Of a stretch of 64,000 nt of DNA, positions 43,966 to 52,383 are shown in pieces. Positions within the stretch are counted from its first letter, which is position 1, and every line of letters starts with the position of its first letter. The stretch is from NCBI RefSeq assembly GCF_014635185.1, contig NZ_BMCM01000006.1, positions 124,001 to 188,000 on the forward strand, read 5' to 3'. The notes under the pieces are model-generated. The model searched no databases, was not told the DNA's origin, and was given only the letters and a program-made list of their open reading frames with translations. This DNA comes from Microbacterium murale (GTDB lineage Bacteria > Actinomycetota > Actinomycetes > Actinomycetales > Microbacteriaceae). The translations under genes were made by a program, and so were the position numbers.

Positions 43966-45435
43966 TCATGGCAGGACCGGCAGCGCCTCCGCGGCATCCG
44001 CCGTGCGATCGGTGAACGAGTCCTTCGGGACGAACAGCAGCAGCACCGCCGCGGCGAGCGCCGTCACACCGCAGACGATCCAGACCGTCATGTAGCCCTC
44101 CAGCGACCCCGCTGTGCCTTCCGTTCCGCCGGCCGTCGTGGCGACACCGTGCAGCAGCGCGATACCGAATACGCACGAGGCGATCGCTCCGCCGACGGTC
44201 TTGACGGAGTTGGTGAGTCCTGTCGCGACACCGGTCTGCGTCGCAGGAGCAGCGGATGCCGCAGCCGCCGGCAGAGCGGCGACGAGGGCGCCGGATCCGA
44301 TGCCGACGATCACCATGTTCGTGATCACCTGCGCGTACGCATCGTGGAACGGCAGGAACAGCAGGAATCCGATCGCGACCAGCGACGCGGCGCCGATCAG
44401 CGTGAGCCGTGGCGTGGTGAGTCTGGCGATCCGGGAGAACAGCAGGGCACCCGTGATCATGCCGATCAAGTAGATGCCGATGATGAGCGATGTCGCGAAG
44501 CCCGTGGTTCCGAGCCCGTATCCGTACACGGCGGGATCGGTACGGGCGAAGGTCGACAGCGGCGCCTGCGCACCGAGCACACTGACACCGAACAGCCCGG
44601 CCGTGACGAAGACCGGCCACAGCGCCGGTGAGCGGAACATCCGCACATCGATCAGCGGATCGTCGTGGCGCAACTCCCAGAGCACGAACGGCACCACCAG
44701 CAGTAGCCCGAGGGCCACGACCAACCACGACCACGGATTGACGAGTCCGCCGTCCAGGCGCAACAGGCTCAGCCCGCCGGTGAAGCAGATGAGCGCGATC
44801 GAGATGAGCACGAGCCCCACAGTGTCAAGGACTCCGCCGGTCGGATCGGGCGACTCCTTCACCCCGAACAGGATGACGAAGAAGCAGACGACAACGAGCA
44901 GCGCAGGGATCAGCAGCACGACTGTGAGCGGCAGAACATCGATGAGCGCGCCACCGACCAGTGCACCCGCGATCGCGCCGGTCTCCAGTGCGGCGACGAG
45001 CAGACCTGCCGCCCGCGCGGTGAGGATCGAGCGCCCCTCCATCCTCCGTGACCGCGACCAGATCAACGCGATCTCCAGCGGCAACCAGACGACGTAGAAG
45101 CCCATCAGCGTCCACGCCACCAGGAACACCCAGAACGAGTCGGTGAACGGCAGCGCGAGTGCGGCCGCAGCCGTCAGCGCGGTGGAGATCAGCAGCATCC
45201 GCTTGTGGCCGACCATGTCGCCGAGCTTCGCGAAGGCCGGAACGACGAGCGCCGAGAGCATGAGCTGGGTGCCCTCGAACCAGTTCACGTCGGCGTCGTG
45301 GATCTGCAGGTGCCGCGCGATGTCGGAGAGCATCGGCGTGTAATAGCCCTGCAGCACGCCGCTGGTGAACTCGACGAACGCGAGGAAGCCGACGACCGCG
45401 GCGAGCGCGCTCAGGCTGACAGAACGGGGCACCAT
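43966..45435 (-). CDS. MFS transporter, 14-helix DHA2 type
   Basis: 489 residues with about 14 membrane helices. Helix one has FVEFTSGVLQGYYTPML instead of the usual DxTIVNVALP motif. The loop after helix two is FAKLGDMVGHKRMLL (motif A-like). The last residues LFVPKDSFTDRT are cytosolic. It is probably an exporter of drugs or metabolites. No regulator gene adjoins it. It is distinct in sequence from the exporter at 34.1 kb. Confidence 0.87.
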   Translation of the reverse strand: MVPRSVSLSALAAVVGFLAFVEFTSGVLQGYYTPMLSDIARHLQIHDADVNWFEGTQLMLSALVVPAFAKLGDMVGHKRMLLISTALTAAAALALPFTDSFWVFLVAWTLMGFYVVWLPLEIALIWSRSRRMEGRSILTARAAGLLVAALETGAIAGALVGGALIDVLPLTVVLLIPALLVVVCFFVILFGVKESPDPTGGVLDTVGLVLISIALICFTGGLSLLRLDGGLVNPWSWLVVALGLLLVVPFVLWELRHDDPLIDVRMFRSPALWPVFVTAGLFGVSVLGAQAPLSTFARTDPAVYGYGLGTTGFATSLIIGIYLIGMITGALLFSRIARLTTPRLTLIGAASLVAIGFLLFLPFHDAYAQVITNMVIVGIGSGALVAALPAAAASAAPATQTGVATGLTNSVKTVGGAIASCVFGIALLHGVATTAGGTEGTAGSLEGYMTVWIVCGVTALAAAVLLLFVPKDSFTDRTADAAEALPVLP

Positions 45436-45453
45436 TGCGCCTTCTTTCGGACG

Positions 45454-45476
45454 GCCCCTGAGCGTGTCGAAGGGGC
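45454..45476. repeat. Small hairpin of the CCTGAGCSTGTCGAAGG type
   Basis: GCCCCT-N11-AGGGGC around GAGCGTGTCGA. A shorter relative (CCCTGAGCCTGTCG) is at 14021-14034. Such short elements are scattered between genes in this group. This one sits upstream of the MFS transporter gene. Confidence 0.6.
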
Positions 45477-45528
45477 GGGTGAGGTCACTCTACGGCACAC
45501 CGGGTGCCGCGGATGCCGGTACTCAGGC

Positions 45529-46863
45529 TCAGTGGAGTCGTTCGAGCAGCGCCCGGTGAAACGCCTCGCCGCGTTCGAGCGTGGCGACCTCGACACTCTC
45601 GTCCACACCGTGGATCGAGGCGCGCTGCGCATTCGACATCTCCAGGGGCGCGAACCGGTACACCGCCGGCGTGAAACGGTGGAAATGGCGGGAGTCCGTG
45701 GCCGCCATCATGACGTACGGCACCGGACGGACTCCGGGGAATGCGACACCCAGCGCCTCGCCGAGCAGCGCGAACTGCGCGTTGTCGGTCGCGGACTCCG
45801 GCGAAGGCTCGCTGCCCTCGAGGACCTCGATCGCGACGAGCGGATCGCGGATGCGGCGGCGTACACGGGCGACCGCGCTGTCGACGCTCTCCCCCAGCGC
45901 GATGCGCAGGTTCACCGTCGCCGACGCCCGCGACGGGATGACGTTCGCCGCCGTGCCGCCGGACTGCATCGTCGCCGCAACCGTCGTGCGCACCATCGCC
46001 GCCGGCTCCCCGCCGAGCGCGGCGAACACGCGTGCGGTGAGGAAGGGCACGCGCGAGAGAATCTTCAGCAGAAGCCGGGACGGCCCTGACGCCTGCTCGG
46101 AGAACTGCGACAGCATCCGTGAGATGGCCTTCGGAGTTCGAGGGCGGAACGTGCCGGGGTCGAGACGATTCACGGCGCGGGCGATGCGGCGCACGGCGGT
46201 GAGCGTCGGAGGTGCAGAGGCGTGCCCGCCGTCGCCGCGCGCGCTGAGCTTGAGCGTCACCACGCCCTTCTCCCCCACGCCGATCATCGCCGCACGGCCC
46301 TCCACGAACGACAGCGGGGCATCGACCACCGCCCCGCCTTCGTCGAGCACGAGCCAGGGCACGATCCCCCGCTCCTTCATGACATCCGCGATCTCGACGG
46401 CGGCGGCGCCGAAGGTCTCCTCGTTGCCGCCGAACGAGAGGTAGACGTCCCGCGCGGGGACGAAGCCGCTGGCGAGCAGGTTCTCGACGGCCTCGAGCAC
46501 CACGATGAGCGGGCCCTTGTCGTCGAGGGTGCCCCGACCGTAGACACGGCCGTCGGCGATCGCTCCGGCGAACGGTGGGTGCGTCCAGTCGTCACTCTCA
46601 TCGACCGGCACGACGTCATAGTGGGCCATCAGCACGAGCGGGTCGGCATCGGACGCCCCCTTCCAGTGGAAGAGCAACCCGAAAGCGGTGTGCCGCTCGA
46701 GCCGCAACAGCGAATGAGTGAGCGGGTACAGCTCGGCGATCAGCGACACGAAGTCCTCGAACGGCGCGGTGCCCCGCTCGTCGAGCTCGGCCGACACGGT
46801 CGGCAGCTGAATCATGCGGGAGAGCCGGTCGGCGATGCCGGGGCGCACTGTCACTGTGGTCAC
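45529..46863 (-). CDS. M20-family metallopeptidase
   Basis: 444 residues from a GTG at 46863; TACGAT lies 6 nt upstream. The co-catalytic zinc motifs are LVLMAHYDVVPVD (His, Asp), YGRGTLDDKGP (Asp) and FGGNEETFG (catalytic Glu pair). A dimerisation domain follows (GDGGHASAPP onward), and the last part has the HGVDESVEV histidine. It resembles the carboxypeptidase S / PM20D1 branch that splits N-acyl amino acids or dipeptides. No signal peptide is visible, so it should be cytosolic. Confidence 0.9.
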   Translation of the reverse strand: MTTVTVRPGIADRLSRMIQLPTVSAELDERGTAPFEDFVSLIAELYPLTHSLLRLERHTAFGLLFHWKGASDADPLVLMAHYDVVPVDESDDWTHPPFAGAIADGRVYGRGTLDDKGPLIVVLEAVENLLASGFVPARDVYLSFGGNEETFGAAAVEIADVMKERGIVPWLVLDEGGAVVDAPLSFVEGRAAMIGVGEKGVVTLKLSARGDGGHASAPPTLTAVRRIARAVNRLDPGTFRPRTPKAISRMLSQFSEQASGPSRLLLKILSRVPFLTARVFAALGGEPAAMVRTTVAATMQSGGTAANVIPSRASATVNLRIALGESVDSAVARVRRRIRDPLVAIEVLEGSEPSPESATDNAQFALLGEALGVAFPGVRPVPYVMMAATDSRHFHRFTPAVYRFAPLEMSNAQRASIHGVDESVEVATLERGEAFHRALLERLH

Positions 46864-46885
46864 GCCGTCATCGTATCGACCGGGC

Positions 46886-47767
46886 TCAGCGCCACAGCGT
46901 GAGCTTGTCGGGGTTGCGCACGATGTAGACGTCCGTGATGCGCTCGCCCGTGACATCCACCGAGATGACCGAATCCGCGCGACCGTCGATCGTGACGAGG
47001 AACGCGAGCCCCTCAGGAGTGAGAGTCGGCTCGGTGATGGCCGTCGGCTCCAGGTGCGGGAGTCCGAGCAGGAACCGTGCGACGCGGTCCGCGCCGACGA
47101 CCGGCCTGCGAGCCGCGGAGACCTTCCCACCGCCGTCCGAGACCAGCACGACGTCCGGATCGAGCAGCGCGATCAGCGCGGAGAGCTGCCCGGTCATCGT
47201 CGCCTCGGCGAAGGCACGCGCGACGGCGTCGTGCTGCTGCCTGGACGCCGCACCGGCGCGTCGCTCTCGTATGCGCCGTCGCGCCTGAGATGCGAGCTGG
47301 CGAGTGGCTTCCGGAGTGCGTCCCACGGTCTCCGCGATCTCGGCGAACGGCATCGCGAACACGTCGTGCAGCACGAAGGCGACGCGCTCGGCCGGCGTGA
47401 GCGATTCGAGCACGACCATCAGTGCGACGCTCACCGACTCGTCCAGTGTGATCCGCTCCAGCGGATCGGTCGGCACGGCTGCGGCGATCGCCGACTCCCC
47501 CGGCAGCGGCTCTGGCAGCCACTCGCCGACGTAGCGCTCTCGGCGAGCGCGGGCGGAGCCCAGCATGTCGAGGCAGATGCGGCTTGCGACCCTGGTGAGC
47601 CATGCGGCGGGGTTCTCGATCCGCTCTCGATCGGCGTCCGACTGCCGATACCACCGCACGTACGTCTCCTGCACGGCATCCTCGGCATCGGCGACCGTGC
47701 CGAGCATGCGGTACGCGAGTGCGAGCAGCGTGCGCCGCTCCTTCAGCAGTTCGTCGACCTCGTCCAT
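46886..47767 (-). CDS. ECF41-type RNA polymerase sigma factor with SnoaL-like C-terminal domain
   Basis: 293 residues. Sigma2 region is LLALAYRMLGTVADAEDAVQETYVRWY; sigma4 is LTPAERVAFVLHDVFAMPFAEIAETVGRTPEATRQLASQARRRI. ECF41 landmarks are all present: WLPEP in the linker, DGGGK in the extension, and NPDKL near the end (VRNPDKLTLW). The C-terminal SnoaL-like domain controls activity without an anti-sigma factor. A motif like the ECF41 promoter lies in the divergent gap, pointing at the reductase gene. Confidence 0.93.
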   Translation of the reverse strand: MDEVDELLKERRTLLALAYRMLGTVADAEDAVQETYVRWYRQSDADRERIENPAAWLTRVASRICLDMLGSARARRERYVGEWLPEPLPGESAIAAAVPTDPLERITLDESVSVALMVVLESLTPAERVAFVLHDVFAMPFAEIAETVGRTPEATRQLASQARRRIRERRAGAASRQQHDAVARAFAEATMTGQLSALIALLDPDVVLVSDGGGKVSAARRPVVGADRVARFLLGLPHLEPTAITEPTLTPEGLAFLVTIDGRADSVISVDVTGERITDVYIVRNPDKLTLWR

Positions 47768-47823
47768 CCCGTCACATCCTTCCTCAGTGTCGACGATGCG
47801 GCGAGGACGAATGTGAGTCACGT

Positions 47824-47850
47824 CCTCACATTGTCCAGGCCTGTGTCGTC
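47824..47850 (+). promoter_or_regulatory. Probable ECF41-dependent promoter
   Basis: CCTCACA, exactly 16 nt, then CGTC. The reported ECF41 target motif is TGTCACA-N16-CGTC, so five of seven -35 bases and all of the -10 match. It would transcribe the decayed membrane gene and the NAD(P)H-binding gene. Confidence 0.65.
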
Positions 47851-47858
47851 GAAGAAGT

Positions 47859-48117
47859 ATGAGCATGACTGTACGACGCATCCTCCTGTGGGCGACCGCG
47901 GGAGTCAGGTCGCGTCGTGGGGGTCGCATGGACCGTGTTCGGCCTGCCGCACCTGATCTACCATGCGATGCAGTTCGGCGGGATGCCGCTCATCGATGTC
48001 ATCGGCAACATCATCGGGCTCGGCGGAAGCCTTCTGCTCGGTATGGTGCTGATGCTTCCAGGACCCGTAGCCGATCGTTCGGTTGCGGAAACAGACGACA
48101 AGGAGAACAACCGATGA
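47859..48117 (+). pseudogene. Remnant of a small membrane-protein gene with an internal deletion and frameshift
   Basis: The frame opens MSMTVRRILLWATAGV (one hydrophobic helix start) and then runs into an unlikely Arg/Pro-rich frame. From 47911 the +1 frame resumes with VVGVAWTVFGLPHLIYHAM and a glycine-rich membrane helix, ending 48117. The two parts resemble the N- and C-terminal ends of a roughly 130-residue actinobacterial membrane protein; the middle is missing. The remnant's stop overlaps the ATG of the next gene (ATGA), so coupling was kept. A sequencing indel alone would not restore the missing middle. Confidence 0.55.
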
Positions 48118-48854
48118 AGATCGCCATCGCAGGCGGAACGGGCGTCGTCGGGCGCCACACCGTCGAGGCCGTGCGCAACGGCGGACACGAGGCAGTGGTG
48201 CTCAGCCGTTCGCAGGGAGTCGACCTCATCAGCGGAAAGGGACTGGCAGCCGCGCTGACGGGTGTCGACGCCGTGATCGACACGGCGAACGTGTCGACCA
48301 TGAAGGCCGACGATGCGATCGAGTTCTTCACTACGGCGACGGCCAACCTGATCAGCGCTGCGGCCGATGCCGGTGTCGGGCACATCGTGCTGCTGTCGAT
48401 CGTCGGCATCGACCGGATGCCGTACGACTACTACGTCGGAAAGGTCGCCCAGGAGAAGGTACTCGAGAAGTCCGCAGTGCCGTGGACGATCCAGCGCGCG
48501 ACGCAGTTCCACGAGTTCGCGGGACAGATCTTCGAGCGGGCGAAGATCGGGCCGTTGCACATCGCTCCGCGAGCGCGCACGCAGCCGATCGCCGCACACG
48601 ACGTCGGCGAACATCTCGCCGCGCTTGCCACCGGTGATCCGCAGGGTCGCGCGCAGGACATCGCCGGTCCGCGCGAAGAGGCGCTCGACGCGATGATCAA
48701 GGCGTTCGCGCGCAAGAGCGGGCATCGCGGCTGGATCCCCTCCGTGAATCTGCCGACCGCGCAGATGAAGGGCATGCGTGCGGGGTTCGCACTGCCCGGC
48801 GCAGGCGCGCTGCTTGCGGGTCCGCCCTTCGAGGAGTGGCTCGCGGCACGCTGA
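48114..48854 (+). CDS. NAD(P)H-binding reductase/epimerase-like protein (atypical SDR)
   Basis: 246 residues. Rossmann motif IAGGTGVVGRHTVEAVRNGG at the N-terminus, then VDAVIDTANVSTM and LLSIVGIDRMPYDYYVGK (Tyr-x3-Lys-like) and TIQRATQFHEF, as in NmrA-like atypical SDRs. The ribosome site AAGGAG is 6 nt before the ATG. ECF41 sigma factors typically control a neighbouring epimerase, oxidoreductase or carboxymuconolactone decarboxylase, and this is the probable target here. Confidence 0.87.
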   Translation: MKIAIAGGTGVVGRHTVEAVRNGGHEAVVLSRSQGVDLISGKGLAAALTGVDAVIDTANVSTMKADDAIEFFTTATANLISAAADAGVGHIVLLSIVGIDRMPYDYYVGKVAQEKVLEKSAVPWTIQRATQFHEFAGQIFERAKIGPLHIAPRARTQPIAAHDVGEHLAALATGDPQGRAQDIAGPREEALDAMIKAFARKSGHRGWIPSVNLPTAQMKGMRAGFALPGAGALLAGPPFEEWLAAR

Positions 48855-48876
48855 GACGCGTCCTAGACTGTCGTCC

Positions 48877-48945
48877 ATGGGTTTGATGATCAAGAGCGCG
48901 CTGTTCGACGCGCGCTGCTTCACGTTCCGCGACCGCCGCGCCTGA
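48877..48945 (+). CDS. Leader peptide of the Erm methyltransferase
   Basis: 22 codons starting MGLMIKSALFDARCF and ending F-R-D-R-R-A. TAGACT lies 7 nt before the ATG, so it is probably leaderless. The R-D-R element fits the +x+ arrest motif at which macrolide-bound ribosomes stall. It ends where the first arm of a strong hairpin begins. This is the layout of inducible erm genes. Confidence 0.68.
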   Translation: MGLMIKSALFDARCFTFRDRRA

Positions 48946-49072
48946 CGGCGCGTTGATGGTCGACTAACGCCACGCCGCGCCGTCGTTCCGGATGTCCTGC
49001 ACCCGGAGGCGCGTTCGCTGTGCTCTCGCACGCCCGCTGCCGGGTGCTCCTTCCTCACGACTGGAGCGCACC
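48944..49072 (+). promoter_or_regulatory. Attenuator hairpins of the erm leader
   Basis: GACGGCGCG (48944-48952) pairs with CGCGCCGTC (48976-48984), overlapping the leader stop codon. CGCGCC could instead pair with GGCGCG at 49008-49013. Finally GGTGCTCC (49043-49050) pairs with GGAGCGCACC (49063-49072, with a 2-nt bulge), covering the erm ribosome site right before its TTG. Stalling in the leader would shift the pairing. Confidence 0.62.
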
Positions 49073-49858
49073 TTGCGACCTCGATCCCATACCGGTGGCC
49101 GACACGAACTCGGCCAGAACTTCCTCACCCACCGCCCGACCCTCCAACGACTCACGACGCTCACCGCCGCCACTGACGGAGCGATCCTCGAGATCGGTGC
49201 CGGCGACGGCGCCCTCACACGGCACCTCGCCCGATTGGGCCGGGATCTGCGTGCGATCGACATCGACGCACATCGTGTGGATCGGCTGCGCTCCCGCATC
49301 GACGGCGCGAGCATCCATCACGCCGATGCCCTGCTCGAGCCGTTGAATCGTCCGGTGATCGTCGGGAACCTCCCCTTCCATCTGACGACGCCGCTGTTGC
49401 GCCGTCTGCTCTCCGCCGACGGATGGCGCCACGCGATCCTGCTCACGCAGTGGGAGGTCGCGCGCAAGCGCGCCGGTGTGGGAGGGGCGACCATGATGAC
49501 TGCGCAGGCCGGCCCCTGGTATGAATTCCGCCTGCACGGTCGCGTTCCCGCCCAGCACTTCCGACCCATGCCGGCTGTGGACGGTGGCATCCTCTCGATC
49601 GAACGTCGTGCCGCGCCGCTCCTGCCGTACAGCGACCGGCGACGGTTCGAACGCTTCGTCGGCGCGGTGTTCCGAAGTCGCGGCAACGACATCCGGCAGA
49701 TCCTCCGCAGTGACGGGCATTCTGCGGCGGTCATCGATCGCGCACTCAACGGGGCCGGGGTCGCGCGCGCAGCACGGCCGAGGGATCTCACTCCCGGACA
49801 ATGGGCACGTCTGTGGCAGCTCCTCGGCGAGGGCGGCCGAGGGGGAGGAGGACAATAG
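49073..49858 (+). CDS. erm: 23S rRNA adenine-N6-methyltransferase, Erm family
   Basis: 261 residues from the TTG at 49073 (GGAG 8 nt upstream). SAM motif I is ILEIGAGDGALTRHLAR; motif IV is VIVGNLPFHLTTPLLRR; LGQNFLTHRPTLQRL is the family start and QWEVARKRAG follows. It methylates A2058 of 23S rRNA, giving macrolide-lincosamide-streptogramin B resistance. The C-terminal part has the actinobacterial (ErmE-like) helical domain. KsgA is excluded by the N-terminus and the NLPF motif with leader context. It is followed 4 nt on by a FUSC-like gene. Confidence 0.9.
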   Translation: MRPRSHTGGRHELGQNFLTHRPTLQRLTTLTAATDGAILEIGAGDGALTRHLARLGRDLRAIDIDAHRVDRLRSRIDGASIHHADALLEPLNRPVIVGNLPFHLTTPLLRRLLSADGWRHAILLTQWEVARKRAGVGGATMMTAQAGPWYEFRLHGRVPAQHFRPMPAVDGGILSIERRAAPLLPYSDRRRFERFVGAVFRSRGNDIRQILRSDGHSAAVIDRALNGAGVARAARPRDLTPGQWARLWQLLGEGGRGGGGQ

Positions 49859-49862
49859 ACGT

Positions 49863-50870
49863 GTGAGTCTCTTCGCCTTCGGTCCATCGCGCGGCCCCCG
49901 GTGGCAGTTGGGACTGCAGGCGGCGATCGGCATGGCGGTGCCCATCGCCGTGATGACTCTGCTCGGCCATCCGACGCTCGGCTACATCGCGGGATCCGGC
50001 GCCTTCACCGTACTCTTCGCAGGAGCGTCTCCCGTCGTCGAACGGGCCAGAGTGCTGCCCATCGTCGCTGCAGGACTGATCGTGAGCGCAGCGCTCGGCT
50101 CGTTGTCAGCGGGGAACACGTGGCTGGTCGCCGTCGGCATCGTCGTGATCGCGCTGGCCGCGGCAGGGCTCTCGTTCGGGTTCCGCCTCGGCCCGCCAGG
50201 ACCGATCTTCTTCGTCCTCGTCTTCGGCCTTTCCGCCCAGGTCACAGCGCACGCCGCGATCACGCCACTCGCCTACACCGCGACGATCGCGGCCGGCTGC
50301 CTCTTCTCGTACCTCGTGGCGCTGTCGCCGCTGCTCATCCGTCGCGTGCGCTCGCATCCGTCCCGCCCGCTGCGCGAGTTGCTGCCCGGCCCCGCCTTCG
50401 ACGACGCCTCCCGCATGCTGCTGCTGCGTGTCGTGATCGTGGCCGTGCTCGGCGTGCTGATCGGGCTGTTCGTCGATCCGGGTCGCAGTTACTGGATCGT
50501 CGGCGCGGCGATCGCCGTGATCGGGGTCGCCGCAGATCGCCTGGCCGCGTTCCAGCGCGGACTGCACCGAATGCTGGGGACCGTATTGGGCGTCGGCGTC
50601 TACGCGCTGCTGGCGATGCTGCATCCGTCAGGGCTCTGGATCGCGCTCATGCTGGGCATCATGCAGTTCTCGGTCGAACTCGTGGTCGTGCGTCACTACG
50701 CGCTCGCGCTGATGATCATCACGCCGCTGGTGCTGCTGCTCACCGGCGCGGCGACCGAGCAGATCGGGTCGATGGACGTCGCGATGGAGCGGATCATCGA
50801 CACGCTCGTCGGTGCAGCGCTCGGCGCAGCATCCGGAGTCCTCCATCCGCGAGCGGCGAAGCAGGCCTGA
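49863..50870 (+). CDS. FUSC/aromatic-acid-exporter-like membrane protein
   Basis: 335 residues, from a GTG 4 nt after the erm stop. About ten membrane helices in two five-helix blocks, separated by a cytosolic stretch with RRVRSHPSRPLRELLP. Each block has the FUSC signature (WLVAVGIVVIALAAAGL-like; YWIVGAAIAVIGVAADR). Proteins of this type export aromatic acids or fusaric acid. The ribosome site GGAGG is 11 or more nt away. Location after erm suggests one transcript, but a link to macrolides is speculative. Confidence 0.82.
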   Translation: MSLFAFGPSRGPRWQLGLQAAIGMAVPIAVMTLLGHPTLGYIAGSGAFTVLFAGASPVVERARVLPIVAAGLIVSAALGSLSAGNTWLVAVGIVVIALAAAGLSFGFRLGPPGPIFFVLVFGLSAQVTAHAAITPLAYTATIAAGCLFSYLVALSPLLIRRVRSHPSRPLRELLPGPAFDDASRMLLLRVVIVAVLGVLIGLFVDPGRSYWIVGAAIAVIGVAADRLAAFQRGLHRMLGTVLGVGVYALLAMLHPSGLWIALMLGIMQFSVELVVVRHYALALMIITPLVLLLTGAATEQIGSMDVAMERIIDTLVGAALGAASGVLHPRAAKQA

Positions 50871-50882
50871 TCCGGGGCGACG

Positions 50883-51368
50883 TCAGCCGACGGCGAGCTT
50901 GACCAGCAACGCCTCGAGTTGTGCACGCTCGGCCCTGTCGAGCGGCGCGAGCAGTGCTTCCTCGGTCTTCAGATGGTCGGGATACATCCTGTCGATCAGC
51001 GCGCGCCCGCTCTGCGTCAGCGTCACGGCGCGGCCGCGACCGTCGTCGGCGAGCGGATGCCGTGAGACGAGGCCGCCGGCGATCAGCCGGTCCACCCGCT
51101 TCGATGTCGCGCCCGCGGTCACCATGGTGTGCTCGGCGATCTCGCCCTGAGGCAACGCGAACGGATCCCCCGCTCGGCGCAGCGCGCACAGCACGTCGAA
51201 TTCGCCTTCGCCGATCCCGAAGCGGCGATAGTTCTCGACGAGCGCGGCGGTGAAGTCATCCGAGATCCGACGCATCCTGCCGATGACAGCCATCGGACTC
51301 GGATCCAGATCCGGTCGCTGCTCGCGCCACTGCTCGACGAAGCGCGCCACTCGATCGATCTCCGACAT
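50883..51368 (-). CDS. MarR-family transcriptional regulator
   Basis: 161 residues. Winged helix at about 60-125: GEFDVLCALRRAGDPF, then GEIAEHTMVTAGATSKRVDRLIAGG and wing RHPLADDGRGRAVTLT. The start at 51368 has TAAGAT 7 nt upstream. It is divergent from an EamA transporter, with two TTTCC-N2-GGAA palindromes in between. It is most likely the repressor of that transporter. Confidence 0.9.
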   Translation of the reverse strand: MSEIDRVARFVEQWREQRPDLDPSPMAVIGRMRRISDDFTAALVENYRRFGIGEGEFDVLCALRRAGDPFALPQGEIAEHTMVTAGATSKRVDRLIAGGLVSRHPLADDGRGRAVTLTQSGRALIDRMYPDHLKTEEALLAPLDRAERAQLEALLVKLAVG

Positions 51369-51382
51369 GCGACCCATCTTAC

Positions 51383-51415
51383 TTTCCACGGAACGTATAC
51401 TCGTTTCCATGGAAA
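51383..51415. promoter_or_regulatory. Two MarR-type operator palindromes, one across the EamA start
   Basis: TTTCCACGGAA (51383-51393) and TTTCCATGGAAA (51404-51415) start 21 bp apart, two helical turns. The second contains the ATG of the EamA gene itself, and the EamA -10 (TATACT) lies between the two. Confidence 0.7.
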
Positions 51416-52383
51416 GCAATCCGCGGCGGGCGCTCCGACTTTGGAACCTCGCGCGCTGGCCCCTCATCGCCGCGATCGGGCCCATCGCGTTCGGGTCGAC
51501 GTACTGGGTCACCCGCGAGTTCCTGCCGGCCGACTCGCCACTGTGGGGATCGGCCATCCGCGCGCTCCCGGCTGGACTCGTGCTGCTGCTCGTGGTCAGA
51601 CGACTCCCGCGCGGTATGTGGTGGTGGCGGTCCGTCGTGCTCGGCACGCTGAACATGGGGCTGTTCTTCTGCCTGGTCTACGTCGCGGCGCAGTTGCTGC
51701 CCTCCAGCGTCGCAGCGTCCGTCACCTCCGTGGCACCGCTGATGATCGCGGCATTCGCCTGGCTGATCCTCCGTGAGCGACCGACCGCACGGGTGCTGCT
51801 CGGTGCCGTCGTCGGTGCCGCAGGGGTCCTGCTCATCGTCGGCACCGCGACCGGACGACTGGACATCTGGGGCATCGCGGCATCCCTCGCCTCGATGGTG
51901 ATGTCGGCACTCGGCGCGATCCTCATGAAGCGATGGAACGACGGCACCCCTGTGCTCACGATCACCGCCTGGCAACTGCTCGTCGGCGGAATCGAACTGA
52001 CTGTCGTCGCCGTACTGGTCGAGGGCGCGCCGCCGTCGGTGACGCCGACGGAGTTCGCGGCGTTCGCCTACATCAGCCTCATCGCCACCGCGCTCGGATT
52101 CTTCTGCTGGTTCAGCGGCTTCCGGCATCTGCCCGCCGGCGTCGTCGGTGTGATCGGACTGCTCAACCCGGTGACCGGCGTCGCACTCGGGGTGCTGATC
52201 AGCGGCGAGACCCTCGGCCCGTTCCAGCTGCTGGGCATCGGTCTCGTTCTCGGCAGCATCCTGCTGGTGAACGTCCGGCGGCGTGCCACAGGGTTCAGCG
52301 TGCCGGTGCGTCTCCGGTCGGACCGGTCACCAACGCCATCGTCGTCGGATCGCGATCGACGAGTTCGCCGGCCGTCGCCGTGA
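51409..52383 (+). CDS. EamA-family (DMT) transporter
   Basis: 324 residues with ten membrane helices in two EamA repeats (first ending WLILRERPTARVLLGAVVG, second ending LLGIGLVLGSILLV). These carry small metabolites or drugs, often amino acids, outward. TATACT is 7 nt before the ATG. The last 30 residues (RSDRSPTPSSSDRDRR) overlap the end of the convergent LysR gene by 89 bp. Confidence 0.9.
   Translation: MESNPRRALRLWNLARWPLIAAIGPIAFGSTYWVTREFLPADSPLWGSAIRALPAGLVLLLVVRRLPRGMWWWRSVVLGTLNMGLFFCLVYVAAQLLPSSVAASVTSVAPLMIAAFAWLILRERPTARVLLGAVVGAAGVLLIVGTATGRLDIWGIAASLASMVMSALGAILMKRWNDGTPVLTITAWQLLVGGIELTVVAVLVEGAPPSVTPTEFAAFAYISLIATALGFFCWFSGFRHLPAGVVGVIGLLNPVTGVALGVLISGETLGPFQLLGIGLVLGSILLVNVRRRATGFSVPVRLRSDRSPTPSSSDRDRRVRRPSP

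Noticed and set aside
49073..49858. KsgA (16S dimethyladenosine transferase) as identity of the Erm protein
   Set aside because: The N-terminal block, the leader peptide with RDR and the attenuator hairpins fit Erm. KsgA is constitutive and normally lies by ispE or pdxK-type genes.
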